Positions 59,291 to 64,000 of a stretch of DNA of 64,000 nucleotides are shown here, one piece after another (the stretch's first letter is position 1; every line of letters starts with the position of its first letter). This DNA comes from Amborella trichopoda (Eukaryota > Streptophyta > Magnoliopsida > Amborellales > Amborellaceae). Made by a program: the position numbers and the translations under genes. The notes below the pieces were generated by a model. It was not told where the DNA came from. It saw only the letters and a program-made list of their open reading frames with translations, and did not search any database. Location: NCBI RefSeq assembly GCF_000471905.2, contig NW_006499705.1:4761300-4825299 (forward strand), read 5' to 3'.

Positions 59291-62200
59291 ATGGCGTGTG
59301 TATACATTCCTGTTCAAAACTCAGAGGAAGAGGTGAGAGTTGCTCTAGACCAGCTCCCAAGGGACGCTACTGATATCCTCGACATTCTCAAGGCTGAGCA
59401 AGCTCCGTTGGATCTATGGCTCATCATTGCCGTAAGTTCAAAATTCTGTGCAATTTTACTGTAATTTGTTCTATATTTCACAACAAATTATGACAGTTTT
59501 GACTTTTATCTCTGAGATTTAGATTTTATTTGGCTATTGTTGATTTTGATCCTTGACCAAATGCTTGCCGTGCTTTGGGAACCATCAAGATCCTGCAGAA
59601 AGTGTCAATTTTGTTACCTTTTAGTTATCTTTTATGTTTAGGCAAGTTTCTAGGTTTCAATACCTGAATGGCATGACCGTCTGTTCCTGACGATATATGA
59701 TGGAGATTATGAAATAGATTCAAATTATGGTCAAGGTTTAAAAAACAGTCCGGCGCCCAAGACCGCTCAGGCCCCTGGGAGCCCACTGCCTAGGGACGCG
59801 GCCATTTTAGGAATTTTAGCGTCCCAGCGGAAGGGGTGAGAATTGTGAACTCAGATTTTGAACTATTGGACTAAAAAATTGAATCCGGATGCAAAGGTCA
59901 GATCCGAAGTGAAGTCTGGATCTGATCATGGTGTTGGTGGATCCGATTCGGATCCGAATCCAGATCCAATTTGTTTTTTTTTAAATAGTAAATATGTATA
60001 TAATTTTTTAACAGTATATCTATAATTTGGATCTAGATTCGGATCCGAATATCCAGGATCCGATTTGAACTCATATCCGACTCGGATCTGATGTTATACT
60101 ATTTGGAGATCCGGATCTTATTGGATCCGGCCCTGATCCGATCTATTCACACTGCTACCCAGCGGCTGCCCCTGAGTGGGAGTTGGCCTTTTCATAAATT
60201 TTAGGGCAAAATGATTAATTTTGACCCAAAAGTATAAATATGTTATGAGTTTATTTTCAACTTACATTTAAAAAAATACGTCAATAAGATTTTAATTTCT
60301 TACGTATTTTTGGTAATATAAACTATGGAGAATTGGAGAGTTAGAGACTATCAAACTTTACTAGGAAGGAAATGTTACATAGTTTATTAGATTTTATGTA
60401 TGAGATGGAACCGGATAGAAGGCCTTTTTGCTGTAGTTTTTACTTTTTACTTGAACAGCAATGATAAGCTAATGGTTAAGTATTCCAACTGTAATTAAAA
60501 GTTATAAAGGGATAGTTGTTGCATTCAGATAGATTCGGACGGAATGTATGGTTACTTGATGATTGAGTTTTACTTGATGATTGAGTTGGATTCTATGGAA
60601 ATTAGGGACCCACTATCCATAATTGGCTGCATTGATTTTTCTAGGATGGAAATGTTGTGGTAGATGGTTTAGCAGTTTATGGCGTGAGTGGAAAGGACAT
60701 GTATTTTGGAGGTTTTGTGTTTGAAAGCAGTTAGGGCCTCAGTTGTATATGATATTTTCTTGATTAAGTGTTTTGGCTTTCTTGTATACAGTTACTTTTT
60801 TTTTTTTCTTTGCTGTCTTTTCATTATTATTATTATTATTTTTTAAATATTTGGTTGATGCGAATGCAGCGTGAATACTTCAAACAAGGAAAGCTTGAAC
60901 AATTTCGCCAAATCTTGGAGGAAGGTTCAAGTCCAGGTACTTTCATTTTCTTGAACAATTGTTTCAAGAAATTATTTGTTACTTGTTTACTGATATCTCC
61001 TACGTTCTCACTGATGTGCATATGTTTCTTACTCTTGTTTTGTTTTGGTCCACAGAAATTGATGAATATTATGCAGGAGTCACATATGAGCGAATCGCTA
61101 TGCTTAATGCATTAGGTGCTTATTATTGCTACCTTGGGAAAATTGAAACCAAGCAAAGGGAAAAGGAAGATCATTTTATTTCTGCTACGCAATACTACAA
61201 CAAAGCATCAAGGATTAATATGCATGAGCCTTCCACTTGGGTTGGAAAAGGTAAGTGTCTTCACCATAGCATATATTGGTTTACTTTACTGCACATAAAG
61301 ATCAGAACTTTTTAAATACATGTTTGTTAGGAAGAACTATTCTGTATGATGGTAGTATTGCAATTGGATATCTATGACAAACCCCATCACCCTTCTTTCT
61401 TGCATTTTTATCTTTGGCCATTATATTCCATTCTCATTGCATTGAGAGCACTGAACCACACATTCTTTGAGGAGAGTACCCTTGTGCCTCTCATATCATA
61501 TTGTTAAAAATGTCACTAATTACTTAACAAAGTTAAACAAAATTCCAAAGTATGGTGTAATATGTCTGGAGTCAGATTTGGTCCACAGTGCATGGGATGA
61601 AGCTAAGCAGGCTGTATGAACAGTGGCTTGGCCCTTTTCATTTGTAGCTAATTAAATCACTGTATTTGAAAAAGGAAAGAAATACCATATTTTTATGGTA
61701 TTTTTTAATATAATGTGGTTATCAATAAGGCAATAAATAAAATAAACACTAACTGAATTGCCTACACCTTGGCAAAACAAATTTTTTGGATAGCCATTCA
61801 TCATGATTGGAATTTGGCAGCCAGATGAGAGAACTGTTCTTTTGAACATTCTGGTTGTGCTAAATGGATATATGTGGGTGTTAATGATTTTAGGATTGAA
61901 TGTCCACATAATGAACACTATTGATTTTAAATTATTAGATTTTGGACTTGGGTCTCTCCTGAGTTGATTCAGCTGGGATACTTCTTGAATCCTAAAAAGC
62001 ATGCAGACTTGCTAGGGATTAAAATTGGGAAATTCCTGATGCACAATCTAGCCTTACCAAGTCCTCCCTCTATCTTGTGGAAAAAATATTGAAATTTCAA
62101 AGAGTATCCAACTGTTAAGTCCAGAAGTCTTATGAAGTTGAATCTAGACTGCATTAAGATCCTGCTGAATCCCAAGCCATATTAAAGCTTTGAAATGCCT

Positions 62201-64000
62201 TTTGTATTTTCCAATTCCAAAAAAGTTATTGAGCATTTAATGGATTGATAAAAACTTGGTGCACACCTGCCTGGAGGTCATGCGAAGCACAAAAGAAGAA
62301 AAAGACTTAAAAAAACAAAAAATGTTTAATAGATTGATAAAATCTTTAGGTTGTTTGCTGGAAGTTAACTCAATTTATAACATGTAATAAAAAAAAGAGC
62401 AGATATGCCTTGAGTGAGAATGCATAGTCAAGTAACACACGACACTTGAGAACGTATTTTCAAGATATGCTTGAGTGAGAATACATAACTAAGTGAAACA
62501 GAAGTGAATAAATCTTTATCTCTTATGTGTTCTTGCCAAAAGTCTCCATCATGTATGTTAATGTATTGCATAGCTTATGTTGATCTATCTATTGGTTTAC
62601 ATGTTGATTCAAACAGGCCAGCTTTTATTGGCGAAGGGTGATCTGGAGCAGGCGTCTAATGCATTCAAGATTGTATTGGATGGACAACCTGATAATATTC
62701 CAGCTCTTCTTGGTCAGGTATTGTGGTCCTCACTTTTCTCCTTTCCAAGAAATTTATTTTCTTTTTGTCAAAAAATTGTTATGTTTTTTTACTTTATCTA
62801 ATTCAACCACACACGCACTATGCCAGGTTAAGATGGTTTCATGTTTGTTTCTTTTGTTTTGTCTTCATGGATGTCCCTTTCATTTTTGATCCATAGTTCC
62901 CTTACAGCAAATGTCCAGGGGTATTCACATTGCTTAACATGATGTTTGAGAAGCAATGATGCTTTGAACTCAGTTTATGGCATAGACAGTGTTGATTTTA
63001 TTCTCTATGCCTACTTGTTATCAGGGATGACTTGGACTCTATAAGGTGACGTTAACGATGATAACATCAGTAAAGTAAACTTATGTGGCGGCTTTTCTGA
63101 AAAAATGTAAACTCATAAGGGGGGCTAACATTCACGAGCAAGATTTATCCTTGGGGCAACATTTAAAAAGCAGTTTTTCCATTGTTGGTTTATAGGTTGA
63201 GACGTGTCATTCTTGAGAGATGGTTTGTCTGGCCGATACACGCCTGCATATCTTGCTTCTTCATATCATCTTTTGCTTTGATCATGGGATGCATGAGATT
63301 CCGTGAATTCATATGTTAAAATTGTGAATGACATTGCAGTTTTTTTGAGCTGTCAGAAAAACATTTTTCTTTTCCTTTTCTTTAGTATTGCTATCATTTT
63401 TTTTTTGGACGGGGGTGGGGGGTTGATGAGTGGGAAAGTATTGGTACCCTTGATGTCACATTGTGGTTTCATGGCCTTGATCACCATGTCAAGAGCTCCA
63501 TTACGATTTGAAGGATATTGTGTTGCAATCCTCCATCACTGTAATCAATCAAGTGAGTGCCCAATTCCCTTGATGACATGGAAGCACTTGGGTAAATAAG
63601 GTCTAACCATATGACTTATGCTTATGTGCTCTTAAAATTCTCATGGCCTGTAAGTAAATGTATCTAAAGCTATAGTTATGGAGGTTGGGACTCAGAATAC
63701 TGGAGTATGTGATGTAGGTGGCGGCTGGAGCAATGGGAAGGCCGGCAAAAAAAAAAATTCTTTTTACCTGTGTTTCTCTATGTCTGGATGAGTTTAGAGG
63801 CTGCATTCACAGGGTAGTGAGGGACGTGCACATGTAGGTTTTGAATGGGTAATTTACAAGGGGAGCTGTTACATAAGCACTTTCCAAGAGTTTGGGTTAT
63901 GGAGAGGTTATGAGTATGTAAAGCCTTTGATAGTTATCCTGAAGGTCTTGAGGGTGCTAATTTGATGCCACCCCTATGGTGAAACTTGGATGTGCCCCAG
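59291..64000 (+). CDS. CTR9: CTR9 homologue (VIP6/ELF8), Paf1 complex TPR subunit, 5' part
   Basis: CTR9 is the TPR-repeat subunit of the nuclear Paf1 complex, which travels with RNA polymerase II and supports H3K4 and H3K36 methylation. In Arabidopsis it is needed for FLC expression. Four exons are in the window: 59291-59431, 60870-60936, 61056-61250 and 62617-62717. They give the first 168 aa, with all visible introns GT-AG and frame kept. The protein starts MACVYIPVQNSEEEVR and has LDQLPRDATDILDILKAEQA, REYFKQGKLEQFRQILEEG, YERIAMLNALGAYYCYLGK and LLLAKGDLEQA-AFKIVLD, nearly identical in order to Arabidopsis VIP6 as I recall it. The TPR array begins around residue 85. After 62717 (donor GTATTG) no further exon is found, so intron 4 continues past the window. 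The ATG context (GCCATGGCG) is good. Confidence 0.96.
59831..60157. mobile_element. hAT-like MITE in CTR9 intron 1, perfect 8-bp target duplication
   Basis: Left end AAGGGGTGAGAATTGTGA; inverse of right end GTAGCAGTGTGAATAG. Flanked by identical CCCAGCGG at 59823-59830 and 60158-60165. The interior is rich in GGATCC and GATCCGAAT words. It sits inside an older GC-rich repeat (about 59745-60200) that continues on both sides. Confidence 0.75.
61251..62616 (+). other. CTR9 intron 3
   Basis: It separates the exons ending GTTGGAAAAG and starting GCCAGCTTTTATTG. A two-copy motif (GAGTGAGAATGCATAGTCAAG and GAGTGAGAATACATAACTAAG) lies at 62411-62495. Unlike CKX and ANT introns it has no CT clusters. 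No other feature seen. Confidence 0.85.
62718..64000 (+). other. Start of CTR9 intron 4 (runs off the window)
   Basis: From the donor at 62718 to the window end I find no text for the next conserved segment of the family (ASVEFNRGR-like). The intron is therefore longer than 1.28 kb. Confidence 0.75.

Noticed and set aside
61116-61298. Alternative-frame peptides over CTR9 exon 3
   Set aside because: They are shadows of the CTR9 frame, which matches the family across three junctions.

Overview
This window is nuclear DNA from a flowering plant. It is AT-rich, its three recognisable genes have spliced introns with GT/AG borders, and those genes belong to plant families: cytokinin dehydrogenase, AINTEGUMENTA and a plant-type CTR9. 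The space between genes is filled with small non-autonomous DNA transposons and 5'-truncated non-LTR retrotransposons, typical of a medium to large plant genome. I cannot name the species. The AINTEGUMENTA protein keeps a tryptophan-containing motif that Arabidopsis ANT lacks as I recall it, so I suspect a lineage outside Brassicaceae, perhaps early-diverging, but this is inference. There are three assembly gaps (10126-10294, 42018-42037, 56039-56058).

Layout. 1-7.4 kb: MITEs of several families and an RTE-like LINE remnant with a MITE nested in it. 7.45-13.1 kb: a four-exon cytokinin dehydrogenase gene (CKX, plus strand; 531 aa; no signal peptide, most like the cytosolic CKX7 group). Its first intron is a CT-rich minisatellite. 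13.1-35 kb: no host gene recognised; MITEs, LINE 3' ends, short tandem repeats and one stretch that may be an old retroelement. 35.6-42.5 kb: a nine-exon AINTEGUMENTA gene (ANT, minus strand; 664 aa; two AP2 domains) that includes a 9-nt microexon encoding V-Y-L. Its introns are full of CT on the sense strand and hold at least two MITEs. 42.5-43.7 kb: CT-rich leader and promoter of ANT. 43.8-58.9 kb: no host gene recognised; MITEs, LINE RNase H remnants, two GA-rich clusters, an RY-motif-rich stretch, and a 918-bp tandem duplication whose join lies inside a MITE. 59.3-64.0 kb: the first four exons of CTR9 (VIP6/ELF8), the TPR subunit of the Paf1 complex. It runs off the right edge.

How the genes relate. 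CKX breaks down cytokinin, ANT promotes growth and cell proliferation in organ primordia, and CTR9 works in transcription elongation and chromatin marking. They are not co-transcribed and I infer no operon-like link. The exon joins were all read by hand: each restores the frame and the family consensus across the junction.

I found no undescribed biological system. The most notable observations are the hand-located 9-nt ANT microexon, the minisatellite intron of CKX packed with splice-acceptor-like units, the strong CT bias of the sense strand in both CKX and ANT, and several nested transposon insertions with readable target-site duplications.
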